Source of the DNA: Nitrospirillum iridis
GTDB taxonomy: Bacteria > Pseudomonadota > Alphaproteobacteria > Azospirillales > Azospirillaceae
Reading direction: 5' to 3'
Length of the DNA stretch: 64,000 nucleotides
NCBI RefSeq assembly: GCF_014205765.1
Contig: NZ_JACIIZ010000017.1
Coordinates: 1-64,000, forward strand
Shown here: positions 47,217 to 56,603 of the stretch, piece after piece
Numbering within the stretch: the stretch's first letter is position 1
Layout: each line of letters opens with the position of its first letter
The notes under the pieces: generated by a model
Database searches by the model: none
What the model saw: only the letters and a program-made list of their open reading frames with translations
What the model was told of the DNA's origin: nothing
Made by a program: the position numbers and the translations under genes

Positions 47217-47423
47217 CACGATAACCCGGCCCGCCCTCCTGATATATAGAGTCGGGGGAAGGCGCGCCGGATCATCCGGTCGCATTTTCAGGCCGCCTGC
47301 GGCGGGTAGGCACCCCGCCCACCGCGCAGTGGTCAAATGAACCCGGCCGCACTAGGATCGCGCGCGATTCCAACCCCGCGCCACCGATCCCTGGATGGCG
47401 CGCCGCAACCCTTCAGGTGCCCG

Positions 47424-48395
47424 GTGGACCTCACCCCTTCCGATCTCGCCCCCGCCAACGTCCTCAGCGACGCCACCATCCCGGAACTGCCCAAGCATTA
47501 CCGGGGCAAGGTGCGCGACAATTACGACCTGGCCGACGGGCGGCGCATCATCATCGCGTCCGACCGGCTGAGCGCCTTCGACCGCATCCTGACGGCGGTG
47601 CCGCACAAGGGTGCGGTGCTGACCCAGACCGCCCGCTATTGGTTCGAGGTCACCCGCGACCTGTGCCCCAACCACGTGATCGACTATCCCGATCCCAACG
47701 TGGTGGTGGCCAAGCGCCTGGACATCCTGCCGGTCGAGATCGTGGTGCGCGACTATCTGGCCGGCACCACCGGCACCTCCATCCTGCCCATGTACCGGAA
47801 GGGGGAGCGAACGATGTATGGCGTGACCCTGCCGGACGGTCTGCGCCCCAACCAGAAGCTGCCCGAAACCATCATCACCCCCACCACCAAGGCCTTCGAC
47901 GGCGGCCATGACGAGCCGCTGTCGCCGGCCGAGATCGTGGAGCGCAAGCTGTTGACCGCCGCCCAGTGGGAGGAGTTGTCGCAGAAGGCGCTGGCCCTGT
48001 TCGCCCGCGGACGCGAACTGGCCGCCCAGCGCGGCCTGATCCTGGTGGACACCAAGTATGAGTTCGGCCTGGACGAAGCGGGCAACATCATCCTGGCCGA
48101 CGAGATCCATACGCCGGACAGCAGCCGCTATTGGTTCGCGGCAAGCTATCCGGCCAAGTTCGAGGCGGGCGAACGGCCGGAGAGCTTCGACAAGGACTTC
48201 GTGCGCAGCTGGGTGGTGGCACGCTGCGACCCCTACACCGACGATGTGCCGGAGATCCCGGGCGACGTGGTGTTGCAGGCGGCCGGCATCTACATCCAGG
48301 CCTATGAGATGATCACCGGCGAGACCTATGTGCCCGCCCGGGACGAGGACGGGGTGCTGGCCCGCATCCGCCGCAATCTCTCGAAATATTTCTGA
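47424..48395 (+). CDS. purC: Phosphoribosylaminoimidazolesuccinocarboxamide synthase
   Basis: SAICAR synthase, the purine pathway step joining CAIR and aspartate with ATP. Markers: [41 protein letters not shown] and [11 protein letters not shown]. The GTG at 47424 (CAGGTG upstream) gives 323 residues with homology from the first residues. The open frame also starts at an ATG at 47337, but those 29 extra codons look non-coding. It lies 15 bases before purT, so purC-purT is likely an operon. Confidence 0.93.
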   Translation: MDLTPSDLAPANVLSDATIPELPKHYRGKVRDNYDLADGRRIIIASDRLSAFDRILTAVPHKGAVLTQTARYWFEVTRDLCPNHVIDYPDPNVVVAKRLDILPVEIVVRDYLAGTTGTSILPMYRKGERTMYGVTLPDGLRPNQKLPETIITPTTKAFDGGHDEPLSPAEIVERKLLTAAQWEELSQKALALFARGRELAAQRGLILVDTKYEFGLDEAGNIILADEIHTPDSSRYWFAASYPAKFEAGERPESFDKDFVRSWVVARCDPYTDDVPEIPGDVVLQAAGIYIQAYEMITGETYVPARDEDGVLARIRRNLSKYF

Positions 48396-48410
48396 GACGG
48401 ATACCCCGCC

Positions 48411-49586
48411 ATGACCGCGACCGCCAAAATCCTGCTGCTGGGCTCGGGTGAGCTGGGCCGGGAATTCGTCATCTCCGCCAAGCGCTACGGTGCCCATGTC
48501 GTCGCCTGCGACGCCTATGCCGGGGCGCCGGCCATGCAAGTGGCCGATGAGTTCGAGGTCTTCTCCATGCTGGACGGCGACGCCCTGAAGGCCGCCATCC
48601 TGCGCCACAAGCCGGACTATATCGTGCCGGAGGTGGAGGCCATCCGCACCGAGGTGCTGCAGGAGATGGAGGCGGCGGGCCATACCGTCGTCCCCAGCGC
48701 GCGGGCCACCTACATGACCATGAACCGTGACCGCATCCGCGAGGTCGCGGCCACGGAACTGGGCCTTCGCACCTCGCGTTACCGCTATGCCGAGGATCTG
48801 GACGCAGTCAAGGCGGCGGCGGAACATACGGGCCTGCCTTGCGTGATCAAGCCGGTGATGTCGTCCTCCGGCAAGGGCCAGAGCACCGTGCGCACGGCGG
48901 AGGAACTGGAGGCCGCGTGGACCTACGCCGTCGCCAACATGCGCGGCGATCGGCGCAAGGTCATCGTCGAGGAGTTCATCGCCTTCGACTATGAGATCAC
49001 GCTGCTGACCATCCGTACCCGGGACGGCGTCGTGTTCTGCGAGCCCATCGGCCACCGGCAGGAGCGTGGCGACTATCAGGAATCCTGGCAGCCCGTGCCC
49101 ATGGATGCCGCCGCGCTGGCCGCCGCCCGGGACATGGCGGCCAAGGTGGTGGACAATCTGGGCGGCTATGGCCTGTTCGGGGTGGAGTTCTTCGTGGCCG
49201 GCGACGATGTGGTGTTCAGCGAGTTGTCGCCCCGTCCGCATGACACCGGCATGGTGACCCTGATGTCGCAGAACCTGTCGGAATTCGACCTGCACGCCCG
49301 CGCCATCCTGGGCCTGCCCATTCCGCGCATCACCCTGCGGGGACCGACGGCGTCGGCCGTCATCCTGGCCAGCCAGGACTCCACGCATTTCGGGGTGGAA
49401 GGCCTGGCCGACGCGCTGGCCCTGGGCACGGCGGACCATGATGTGGAGGTGCGCATCTTCAATAAGCCCACCACCCGGCCCTATCGGCGCATGGGCGTGG
49501 CCCTGGCCGAGGGTGCCACCGCCGATGAGGCGCGCGCGCTGGCCAAGCGGGCGGCCGACAAGGTGTGGCTGAGCTACCGCGACTGA
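48411..49586 (+). CDS. purT: Formate-dependent GAR transformylase
   Basis: A 391-residue ATP-grasp enzyme converting GAR plus formate plus ATP to FGAR. Markers: [12 protein letters not shown] at the N-terminus, [50 protein letters not shown] and RRMGVALA. It replaces folate-dependent PurN. It follows purC by 15 bases. Confidence 0.95.
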   Translation: MTATAKILLLGSGELGREFVISAKRYGAHVVACDAYAGAPAMQVADEFEVFSMLDGDALKAAILRHKPDYIVPEVEAIRTEVLQEMEAAGHTVVPSARATYMTMNRDRIREVAATELGLRTSRYRYAEDLDAVKAAAEHTGLPCVIKPVMSSSGKGQSTVRTAEELEAAWTYAVANMRGDRRKVIVEEFIAFDYEITLLTIRTRDGVVFCEPIGHRQERGDYQESWQPVPMDAAALAAARDMAAKVVDNLGGYGLFGVEFFVAGDDVVFSELSPRPHDTGMVTLMSQNLSEFDLHARAILGLPIPRITLRGPTASAVILASQDSTHFGVEGLADALALGTADHDVEVRIFNKPTTRPYRRMGVALAEGATADEARALAKRAADKVWLSYRD

Positions 49587-49601
49587 ACCGGATACGCCCG
49601 C

Positions 49602-50744
49602 ATGACCGCCAGCACCACCGCAGCACTTGACCTGTTCCTGCGGGGTGGCGTCGTCAGCCTGCTGGTCCTGCTGGCCGGCCGGCTGCTAGCGGAGCATGGC
49701 CGGGTGACGGCCGCCCGGCTGGGCGCCCTGTTCGCCGTGGGCAGCGCCGCCTATGCCCTGTGCAGCCTTCCCGGCCTGCATGCCCAGGCGGGGGTTTGGG
49801 CCGGGCCGCTGATGGCGCTGGCCACCGCCAACAGCTACGTTTTCTGGCTGCTCGCCTGCAGCCTGTTCGACGACGCGTTCCGCCCGCGCGCCTGGCATGG
49901 GCTGGGATGGTTGGCCCTGGCGGCCCTGGGCGTGGTCCAGGGCCTGGTGCTGGTGCCGGGGCACCGGCCGGAAGCCGCACTCTTGGGCCTGGTGCTGGAC
50001 CTGCAGCCCCTGGTCTGGGCCGGCCTGGCCGCCTGGCAGGCCATGGCCACAGCGGCGGCGGATCTGGTGGAGCCGCGCCGGCGGCTGCGCCTATTCATCG
50101 TCGCCGCCGCCGCCCTGCATTCCGTCCTGACGGCCCTGGCCACCCGGGCGGGGGCGGGCTCAGCCACAACCGGCGACGGCGGCGGCCTATGGGATGCCGC
50201 CGGGCTGCTGGCCATATCCGGCGTCATCACCCTGGCGTTGCTGCGTGTCGGCGGCGGCCATGCCCTGTTCGCGGCCGACTGCGCGCCGGTACCCACGACA
50301 CCGCCGGCACCGGAGCCGGCGCCCGTCGATCCCGCCTGGGTCACGGCCCTGGAGCGGGCCATGCGTCTGGACCGCGCCTATCGCCGCGACGGCCTGACCA
50401 TCGGCCAGTTGGCGGTGGACCTGGGCTTGCCGGAATACCGCCTGCGCCGGCTGATCAACCAGGGCCTGGGCCATCGCAATTTCAACGCCTTCCTCAACCA
50501 TTACCGCCTGGCCGAGGCCAAGGCCGCCCTGGCCGACCCGGCGCAGGCGGAGGTGCCCATCCTGACCATCGCGCTGGATGCGGGCTTCGGCTCCCTGGGC
50601 CCGTTCAACCGCGCCTTCAAGGCCGATACCGGCCAAACCCCGGGCGACTTCCGCCGCCAGATGCTGCCCGCTCCCGCCTTGGTCGAACCGTCCAAATCGG
50701 CGGTGGGCGCGGTTTCGGCTAGCCGGATTTCAAATCCGGCATGA
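49602..50744 (+). CDS. Membrane-anchored AraC family regulator
   Basis: A 380-residue protein whose first about 225 residues form roughly seven hydrophobic segments, followed by a Pro-rich linker (PTTPPAPEPAPVD) and a C-terminal AraC HTH domain (LTIGQLAVDLGLPEYRLRRLINQGLG, then ILTIALDAGFGSLGPFNRAFKADTGQTPGDFRR). The layout resembles 7TM-DISM-like or RpoN-independent membrane AraC regulators that sense extracellular or membrane signals. It lies 15 bases after purT, so it may be co-transcribed with purine genes, though a functional link is unclear. Confidence 0.85.
   Translation: MTASTTAALDLFLRGGVVSLLVLLAGRLLAEHGRVTAARLGALFAVGSAAYALCSLPGLHAQAGVWAGPLMALATANSYVFWLLACSLFDDAFRPRAWHGLGWLALAALGVVQGLVLVPGHRPEAALLGLVLDLQPLVWAGLAAWQAMATAAADLVEPRRRLRLFIVAAAALHSVLTALATRAGAGSATTGDGGGLWDAAGLLAISGVITLALLRVGGGHALFAADCAPVPTTPPAPEPAPVDPAWVTALERAMRLDRAYRRDGLTIGQLAVDLGLPEYRLRRLINQGLGHRNFNAFLNHYRLAEAKAALADPAQAEVPILTIALDAGFGSLGPFNRAFKADTGQTPGDFRRQMLPAPALVEPSKSAVGAVSASRISNPA
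50722..50740. repeat. Inverted repeat at the end of the AraC gene
   Basis: GCCGGATTT-C-AAATCCGGC is a perfect 9-bp palindrome around one base, inside the last codons of the AraC gene. No U-run follows, so terminator function is doubtful. Confidence 0.5.
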
Positions 50745-50805
50745 CCGGTGACGGGCTCAAGTTCAAGGCTGGCGGCCTCGCTCCCAGCCTTGGACCCGCT
50801 TCCCC

Positions 50806-52200
50806 ATGCCGCCCATCACCCACCGTCTGTTCCCCGCCCTGCTGGCCGCCCTGACCCTGACAGGCTGCGATGGCGCCCGCCACGCCGTGGCCGTGCCGGC
50901 CCACTTCACCAGCCACCAGCTATGCTCGGCCGTTTTCATCGGCGGCCTGGACGCCAACGCCTTTTTCACGGAAGGCATCGCCCCGCAGATGCGGCCGGGC
51001 GGCGCCTTCATGCGCTATACCATCGATCACGCGTCCGGATTGGTCACGGCCCGCTTCGCCGGCCTGGTGGAAAGCCGTGCCGTGTATGAGGGGCCGGCCG
51101 GCTGCCGCGTGCTGACGGCGGATGATCCGCCGCCGGGGCCCCGCATCGTCCTGCCCCCACCGGCCCCACCCTTGCTGCCGCCCATCGCCGGACCTGAAGT
51201 GGTGGCGCCAACCGACCCGGCCCTGGTGGCGGCCCTGGACCGGGCTTTCGCGGAACCGGACACGGCGCCGCACCGCTGGACCAAGGCGGTGGTCATCCTC
51301 AAGGACGGCCGGGTGGTGGCGGAGCGCTACGCCCCCGGATACGGGGTGGACACGCCCCTCATCGGCTGGTCCATGACCAAATCGGTCACCAACGCCCTGA
51401 TCGGCATCCTGGTGCGGCAAGGCAAGCTGGCGGTGGATCAGCGGCTGGACGTGCCGGCTTGGTCCAGCGCCGGCGACCCGCGCCAGGCCATCACCGTGGA
51501 CAGCCTGCTGCGCATGACCAGCGGGCTGGATTTCGGCCAGTCGCTGACCGCCGACTGGACCAGCATGGCCGATCCCACCACGCAGATGGTCTACGCCCGG
51601 GCCGACATGGCGGCGATGGTGGAAGCGGCCGCGCCCAAGGCGCCACCGGGTCGGGTCTGGACCTACAGCAACGGCAACACCCTGCTGCTGTCCCGCCTGA
51701 TCCGCGATACGGTTGGGCACGGCGGCGCCGACGTCCTGGCCTTCGCCCACCAGCAGCTGTTCGATCCCCTGGGCATGGCCCACGCCACCCTGGAACTGGA
51801 CGCCACCGGCACGCCCATCGGGTCCAGCCACATGTGGGCCACCGCCCGCGACTGGGCCCGCTTTGGCCAGTTGTTCGCGGATGACGGGATGGTGGGCGGC
51901 CAGCGCCTGCTGCCGGAAGGCTGGGTCGATTATTCCGCCCGCTTGACGCCAGGGTCGGAGGATTACGGCTATGGCGCCGGCTTCTGGACCAATCGCGGGT
52001 CCGTGGGCGCCGCCGCCCACCGGGTGCACGCCGGCATGCCGGCCGACAGCTTCATGGCCCGGGGCAACCAGGGCCAGGCCATCGTCATCATCCCCAGCGC
52101 CCGCCTGGTGGTGGTGCGCCTAGGCATGGCCTACACCCCCGAAGGCGACATCCTGGCCCTGGAGCGGCTGGTGGCCGACACCATGGCGGCAACGCGCTGA
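50806..52200 (+). CDS. Serine hydrolase lipoprotein (class C beta-lactamase fold)
   Basis: A 464-residue protein with a lipobox (LTLTGC, Cys21), a Pro-rich linker (about 105-130) and a beta-lactamase/penicillin-binding fold: Ser189-x-x-Lys192 in GWSMTKS, Tyr287-Ser-Asn289 in TYSNGN, and a late PADSFMARGNQGQ stretch in place of KTG. Residues 30-105 form an extra N-terminal domain. Likely an envelope esterase, peptidase or amidase; resistance function is not implied. Confidence 0.83.
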   Translation: MPPITHRLFPALLAALTLTGCDGARHAVAVPAHFTSHQLCSAVFIGGLDANAFFTEGIAPQMRPGGAFMRYTIDHASGLVTARFAGLVESRAVYEGPAGCRVLTADDPPPGPRIVLPPPAPPLLPPIAGPEVVAPTDPALVAALDRAFAEPDTAPHRWTKAVVILKDGRVVAERYAPGYGVDTPLIGWSMTKSVTNALIGILVRQGKLAVDQRLDVPAWSSAGDPRQAITVDSLLRMTSGLDFGQSLTADWTSMADPTTQMVYARADMAAMVEAAAPKAPPGRVWTYSNGNTLLLSRLIRDTVGHGGADVLAFAHQQLFDPLGMAHATLELDATGTPIGSSHMWATARDWARFGQLFADDGMVGGQRLLPEGWVDYSARLTPGSEDYGYGAGFWTNRGSVGAAAHRVHAGMPADSFMARGNQGQAIVIIPSARLVVVRLGMAYTPEGDILALERLVADTMAATR

Positions 52201-52220
52201 CGCGGGTGGCCCATAAGACA

Positions 52221-52251
52221 ACGGCCGCGCCCCGGGAAGGGACGCGGCCGT
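52221..52251. terminator. Hairpin between convergent serine hydrolase and fpr genes
   Basis: Arms ACGGCCGCG (52221-52229) and CGCGGCCGT (52243-52251) with an inner CCC/GGG pairing. No strong U-run on either strand. Confidence 0.6.
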
Positions 52252-52281
52252 GAACCGTGGCAAACAGATGAGAGCGGCGGA

Positions 52282-53055
52282 TCAGCGCTCGACGAAGGCC
52301 TTTTCGATGACATAGTGGCCGGGCTCGTTGGAGCTGCCTTCCTTCATGCCGGCCTCTTCGCACAAATCCTGCAGTTCCTTCAGCACGGCCGGGCCGCCGC
52401 AGATCATGACGCGATCCTGGGCCGGATCGAACGGCTTCTCACCGATGTCGGCGAAGAACTTGCCGTTGCGGATCAGGTCGGTCAGGCGGCCTTCGGTGCG
52501 GAACGGCTCCCGCGTCACGGTCGGGTAATAGACCAGCTTGTCGCGCAGCATCTCACCGACATACTCGTCATTCGGCAGGTGCTTGGTGATATCGTCGTAA
52601 TAGGCCAGTTCCGCGACACGGCGCACCGTGTGGGTGACCACCACCTTCTCGAACCGTTCGTAAACGTCCGGGTCCTTCATCAGGCTCATGAACGGCGCCA
52701 GACCGGTGCCGGAGCCCAGCATGTACAGCGTGCGCCCGGGCAGCAGGTTGTCCAGCAGCAGGGTACCAGTGGCCTTGCGGCCATACAGCACCTCATCGCC
52801 TTCCTGGATATGCTGCAAACGCGACGTCAGCGGGCCATTTTGCACCTTGATGCTGAAGAATTCTAGATATTCTTCATAGTTGGTGCTGGCCATGGAATAG
52901 GCCCGCATCAGCGGGCGGCCGTCGACCTGCAGCCCCACCATGGTGAATTCACCGTTGCGGAAGCGGAAAGTCGGATCGCGGGTCAGCCGGAAGCTGAAGA
53001 GGTTGTCGGTCCAATGGTGGACCTTGATGACCTTGCCGGACAGAAACGCGCTCAT
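52282..53055 (-). CDS. fpr: Ferredoxin--NADP+ reductase
   Basis: A 257-residue plant-type/Fpr reductase: RAYSMASTNYEEYLEFF (FAD), MLGSGTGLAPFMSLM (NADP pyrophosphate loop) and VMICGGPAVLKELQDL, ending HYVIEKAFVER. It passes electrons between NADPH and ferredoxin or flavodoxin and supports oxidative-stress defence and Fe-S biogenesis. Single gene, ended by the hairpin at 52221-52251. Confidence 0.95.
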   Translation of the reverse strand: MSAFLSGKVIKVHHWTDNLFSFRLTRDPTFRFRNGEFTMVGLQVDGRPLMRAYSMASTNYEEYLEFFSIKVQNGPLTSRLQHIQEGDEVLYGRKATGTLLLDNLLPGRTLYMLGSGTGLAPFMSLMKDPDVYERFEKVVVTHTVRRVAELAYYDDITKHLPNDEYVGEMLRDKLVYYPTVTREPFRTEGRLTDLIRNGKFFADIGEKPFDPAQDRVMICGGPAVLKELQDLCEEAGMKEGSSNEPGHYVIEKAFVER

Positions 53056-53382
53056 CCTCGCTACACCCTCTCGCCTGACGCACTGGAAAACATGCCTTTA
53101 AGCCCGGCAGAATGGCGGTTCGGCGCCTTTCCGCAAATGCGAAAATACACTGCCCAGGATCGCTGCGACTGCATATCTGGTCGAATGCCCGGATATTACA
53201 AGCCATTCTTGGAAAAAAAATCCCTTTCCCAGTTCACTGCGTGATCAACCAAAGAATGAGGGCGGCGGTGGCGGCCAGCCCCTATCCTAACAGGCCACCC
53301 CCTCGGTACAGGGTCGGGAATGTTGGCGGTTTCTTTACCAACGCGGGACCAACACTGTCCGCGAACACCTTAGGGAGAGGAA
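53056..53382. other. Divergent promoter region between fpr and MCP genes
   Basis: These 327 bases contain an A8 tract (53213-53220) and a few AT-rich stretches, likely promoters for the two divergent genes. I see no operator-like palindrome and no gene. Confidence 0.4.
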
Positions 53383-54795
53383 ATGTCTGTGGATACCCAT
53401 CAATCCAGCGCGCCGCGCAACGATGCGGGCACCCTGATCGCCGACATCGCGGCGGAGATGGGCAAACTTGGCGTCGATATCGCCGACGTCGTCGGTGGCG
53501 TCCACCAAGTTGATTCCGCCATCGACAGACAGGCGACGCAGCTGGTCGCCGTTCAGGCGGCCACCCGCGACATCGTCGCCAGCAACCGCGCCATCGCCGG
53601 CATGGCCCAGGCGACCCAGGGGGTGGCGGCGGGCGCGCGGCGGGACGTGGACACCTCCGCCGGTGAAATCCGCCAGTCCCTGGCCGCCATCGGTGACCTG
53701 GTGTCCGCCGTGAACGCCAGCACCCAGGAGCTGGCAGGGCTGGAGAGCGCCATGGGCCGCGTCGCCCGAGTGTCGGGCGACATCGACCGCATCGCCCGCC
53801 AGACCAATCTGCTGGCCCTGAACGCCACCATCGAGGCTGCCCGGGCGGGGGAGGCCGGCAGGGGCTTCGCCGTCGTCGCCACCGAGGTCAAGGCCCTGGC
53901 CCGCCAGACGTCCGACGCCACGGCCGAAATCGACGCCACGCTGAAGGCGCTGACCGACCAGGTGCGCCGCCTGGCCGCCCGCATGGCGGCGGGGTCGGAG
54001 CAGGCGGAACGGGTGGGGCGCAGCACCGCCACCATCGGCCAGGCGGTGGAGACGGTGGGCACGGCCGTGGCCCAGGTGGAAGAGAACGCCACCGCCATCG
54101 CCGGCGCCACCGGCGATATCGCCCGCCGCTGCGACGGGTTCCAAGAGACCGTGGACGCGCTGCACCAGGAGGCGGCCCGCTCCGGCACGGCCTTGAAGAC
54201 CGCCACCACCCACCTGGACCGCACGCTGGAACGGGCGGAAGCCATCATGATGCTGACCGCCACCTCGGGTTACACCACGGAAGATACGCCCTTCATCGAC
54301 AGGGCGCGCGACGTGGCGGCGCAAATTTCCGCGCGCCTGGAGCAGGCGGTGGCCGCGGGTGAGCTGACCATGGACGATCTGTTCGACCAGGACCTGAAGC
54401 CGATCCCCGGCACCAACCCGCAACAATATATGACACGCTACATCCCCTTCCTGGACGCCGCGATCACCCCGCTGCACGACCCGGTGCTGGCGATGGACGC
54501 CCGCGTTGTCTTCTGCGCGCCCACCGACCACAACCGCATGATCCCCTGCCATAATCCACAGTTCCGCAAACCCCACGGACAGGATCCGGTATGGAACGCC
54601 GCCAACGGCCGGAACCGTCGTGTCTATCCCGACAAGACCGCCGCGGCCGTCAGCCGGGGCACCGGCCCATTCCTGTTGCAGACCTACCGCCGCGACATGG
54701 GCGGCGGCGTTTTCGCCCTGATGAAGGACGCCTCCGCCCCCATCTGGGTGCGGGGCCGGCTGTGGGGCGGCCTGCGCGTCTGCTATCGCGCCTGA
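53383..54795 (+). CDS. Cytosolic methyl-accepting chemotaxis protein with C-terminal sensor-like domain
   Basis: A 470-residue MCP without membrane segments. The first about 280 residues are coiled-coil signalling helices with the hairpin tip [30 protein letters not shown]. The last about 150 residues (from about 320) form a separate domain with [29 protein letters not shown] and [19 protein letters not shown], a module I know from alphaproteobacterial MCPs and probably a soluble sensor. AGGGAGAGG lies before the ATG. Standalone. Confidence 0.87.
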   Translation: MSVDTHQSSAPRNDAGTLIADIAAEMGKLGVDIADVVGGVHQVDSAIDRQATQLVAVQAATRDIVASNRAIAGMAQATQGVAAGARRDVDTSAGEIRQSLAAIGDLVSAVNASTQELAGLESAMGRVARVSGDIDRIARQTNLLALNATIEAARAGEAGRGFAVVATEVKALARQTSDATAEIDATLKALTDQVRRLAARMAAGSEQAERVGRSTATIGQAVETVGTAVAQVEENATAIAGATGDIARRCDGFQETVDALHQEAARSGTALKTATTHLDRTLERAEAIMMLTATSGYTTEDTPFIDRARDVAAQISARLEQAVAAGELTMDDLFDQDLKPIPGTNPQQYMTRYIPFLDAAITPLHDPVLAMDARVVFCAPTDHNRMIPCHNPQFRKPHGQDPVWNAANGRNRRVYPDKTAAAVSRGTGPFLLQTYRRDMGGGVFALMKDASAPIWVRGRLWGGLRVCYRA

Positions 54796-54992
54796 AGCGA
54801 CACCAGTGCCGCAGCCTTTTCGCCGGCCTGCAACACCACCGTCACAAGACTGGCATAGGGTGGAATTAGCATGCGGTTAAACACGGGCGCCCCGGGGGGC
54901 GGGGGCCTGGGTCGTGGTTCCTGATCCGGGGCATGGGGGCGCCCTGGCGCGGATGCCCCGACGCAGGGGGCCCGGCAATGGGGGAAGGCAAC

Positions 54993-55508
54993 ATGGCGAA
55001 AACCTACAGGGTCCTGTTTCTGTGTCAGTTCAATTCCGCCCGCAGCATCATGGCCGAGGCCGTGATGCGCCACTGGGGCGGCACCCGGTTCGAGGTGTTC
55101 AGCGCCGGGCCCGAGCCTCTGCCCGAATGCAATCCCATCGCCCTGGATCTGTTGACCAAGGCCCGCATCCCCACAGACGGCCTGCACCCCAAATCATGGC
55201 ACGAGTTCGCGGGGCCGGACACCATGCCCATGGACTTCATCTTCCACGCCTGCGACATGAGCGCCCGCACCGATGCGCCGACCTGGCCCGGCAACCCGGT
55301 CATCGCCCATTGGGGCTTCCCCGACCCGCAGGGTTTCGTCGGGTCGGAAGTGGAGCGGCGCGCCCTGTTCAACCTGCTGTTCGGCATGATCGAACGACGG
55401 GTGCGCATCTTCTGCTCACTGCCCGAACACCGGCTGGAGCGCATGACCACCGAGGGCCTGGCGGCACTGCACAGCCACAGCGGAGAGCGCTGGGCCGAAG
55501 CCGGCTGA
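54993..55508 (+). CDS. Low-molecular-weight tyrosine phosphatase / arsenate-reductase-like protein
   Basis: A 171-residue LMW-PTP-fold protein with the P-loop C11-x-x-N-x-x-R-S (LCQFNSARSIMAEAV) and a late Asp-Pro (HWGFPDPQ) in the general-acid position. This version is commonly annotated as a thioredoxin-type arsenate reductase or protein phosphatase; no ars genes are nearby. The start at 54993 has GGGGGAAGG. It is followed by a paralogue 85 bases downstream. Confidence 0.85.
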   Translation: MAKTYRVLFLCQFNSARSIMAEAVMRHWGGTRFEVFSAGPEPLPECNPIALDLLTKARIPTDGLHPKSWHEFAGPDTMPMDFIFHACDMSARTDAPTWPGNPVIAHWGFPDPQGFVGSEVERRALFNLLFGMIERRVRIFCSLPEHRLERMTTEGLAALHSHSGERWAEAG

Positions 55509-55540
55509 GCCGTCGGCGCCTTTCCCGGCCGCGGCCCTGC

Positions 55541-55585
55541 CCCAAAGGAACGGGGCCCAAAGGAACGGGCCACCAAGGAACTGGA
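55541..55585 (+). repeat. Three 15-bp tandem repeats carrying Shine-Dalgarno-like cores
   Basis: CCCAAAGGAACGGGG (55541-55555), CCCAAAGGAACGGGC (55556-55570) and the diverged CACCAAGGAACTGGA (55571-55585). Each holds an AAGGAA core; the last lies just before the downstream paralogue start. Confidence 0.75.
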
Positions 55586-55593
55586 CGGATCTG

Positions 55594-56163
55594 ATGATGC
55601 CGCCTGACAGCCATCCCCTGAGAGACGCGCCCCTGTCCCAGCCCCCACGCGCGGTCATGGACCGGCGCCTGGGCGTCTTGTTCGTGGGTCGCGTCAACGC
55701 CGGGCGCAGCCTGATGGCGGAAGCGCTGCTGCGCCACCAGGCCAGCCACCGGTTCGATGCCCATAGCGCCGGCCTGACACCGGCCCGGGACCTCAACCCG
55801 CTGGTGCTGGAGCGTCTGCGGGCGGAGGGCATCGCCACGGACGGCCTGGCCCCCAAGGCCCTGGATCATTTCATGCGGCCAGAGGCGCCACCGGTGGACA
55901 TCGTCATCACCGTCAGCGAGCTGGCCGCCACCGGCATGGCCGGGGCCTGGCCGGGCCAGCCGGTGACCGCCCACTGGGCCCTGCCCGACCCGGATCCCGC
56001 CCGCTATCCGGCGACGCCCGTGGACCGGCGGCGGCTGGTGGATACCATCTTCCAGGATCTGCGACGGCGCGTCGACGTGCTGGCGGTGCTGCCCGCCCAC
56101 TGCCTGCTGGCGCTCAGCCAGTGGGGGGATGATGAGGACGCCGGCCTGCGCACCGCCGGCTGA
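55594..56163 (+). CDS. Degenerate LMW-phosphatase-like protein (catalytic Cys lost)
   Basis: A 189-residue paralogue of the previous gene with a 25-residue N-terminal extension. The P-loop aligns as VGRVNAGRSLMAEA, with Gly32 where the nucleophilic Cys should be, while Asn35, Arg38, Ser39 and the late DPDP are kept. It is therefore predicted to be inactive as a phosphatase but able to keep the fold and perhaps bind phosphate or arsenate. The reading frame is intact, so it is retained as a gene rather than decayed. Confidence 0.8.
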   Translation: MMPPDSHPLRDAPLSQPPRAVMDRRLGVLFVGRVNAGRSLMAEALLRHQASHRFDAHSAGLTPARDLNPLVLERLRAEGIATDGLAPKALDHFMRPEAPPVDIVITVSELAATGMAGAWPGQPVTAHWALPDPDPARYPATPVDRRRLVDTIFQDLRRRVDVLAVLPAHCLLALSQWGDDEDAGLRTAG

Positions 56164-56603
56164 CACCACCCAATCCCCTCCCCGGGGCGCCGATCATTCG
56201 CCGATCCGAAGCAATTCTTGCATTTTTTCCGGTTTTTGCGAAAAGCGGGCGCCCGGATGTGACCCCGCTCACTGGCATTGAGTGCCGGGCTGACCATAGT
56301 CCGGTGCAATAATGACGGCCCATGGGATCGGGAAGGTCGGGTGCGGGGGCATCGGATCGCCGGGGACATCTAAGGCCATCGTTTAGGAAATCGCACCGCT
56401 GCCGGTCGCAGCCGTCTTGCCGCCCAGGTGAGATGGCGGGGAGGGAATTGTCCCTTCTACGCCCGGTGGTTACACATCGTCCCGCCATCAGGCGCGCGAC
56501 GCGGTGGCGCCATGCGCGTGCGGCTTCGAGACCGACACCAATGCCCAACCGGCGGGACCGCCCCGCCGATACCGGGCCTTTTTCGCCGAGCGAGACCGAG
56601 ACC
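56164..56603. other. Upstream region of the RND operon
   Basis: These 440 bases have T- and A-rich stretches (about 56215-56245) and an open frame in phase with the adaptor gene but without homology. No palindrome or gene stands out; the RND promoter is expected here. Confidence 0.4.

Noticed and set aside
47337..47423. Upstream start of purC at the ATG at 47337
   Set aside because: The 29 extra codons do not resemble PurC N-termini; GTG at 47424 fits homology and has a ribosome site.
47352..49439. A 695-codon open frame antisense to purC-purT
   Set aside because: His/Gly/Arg-rich shadow frame over two highly conserved purine genes.
50722..50740. Inverted repeat considered as a terminator
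   Set aside because: No U-run on either side and located inside coding sequence; kept only as a repeat.
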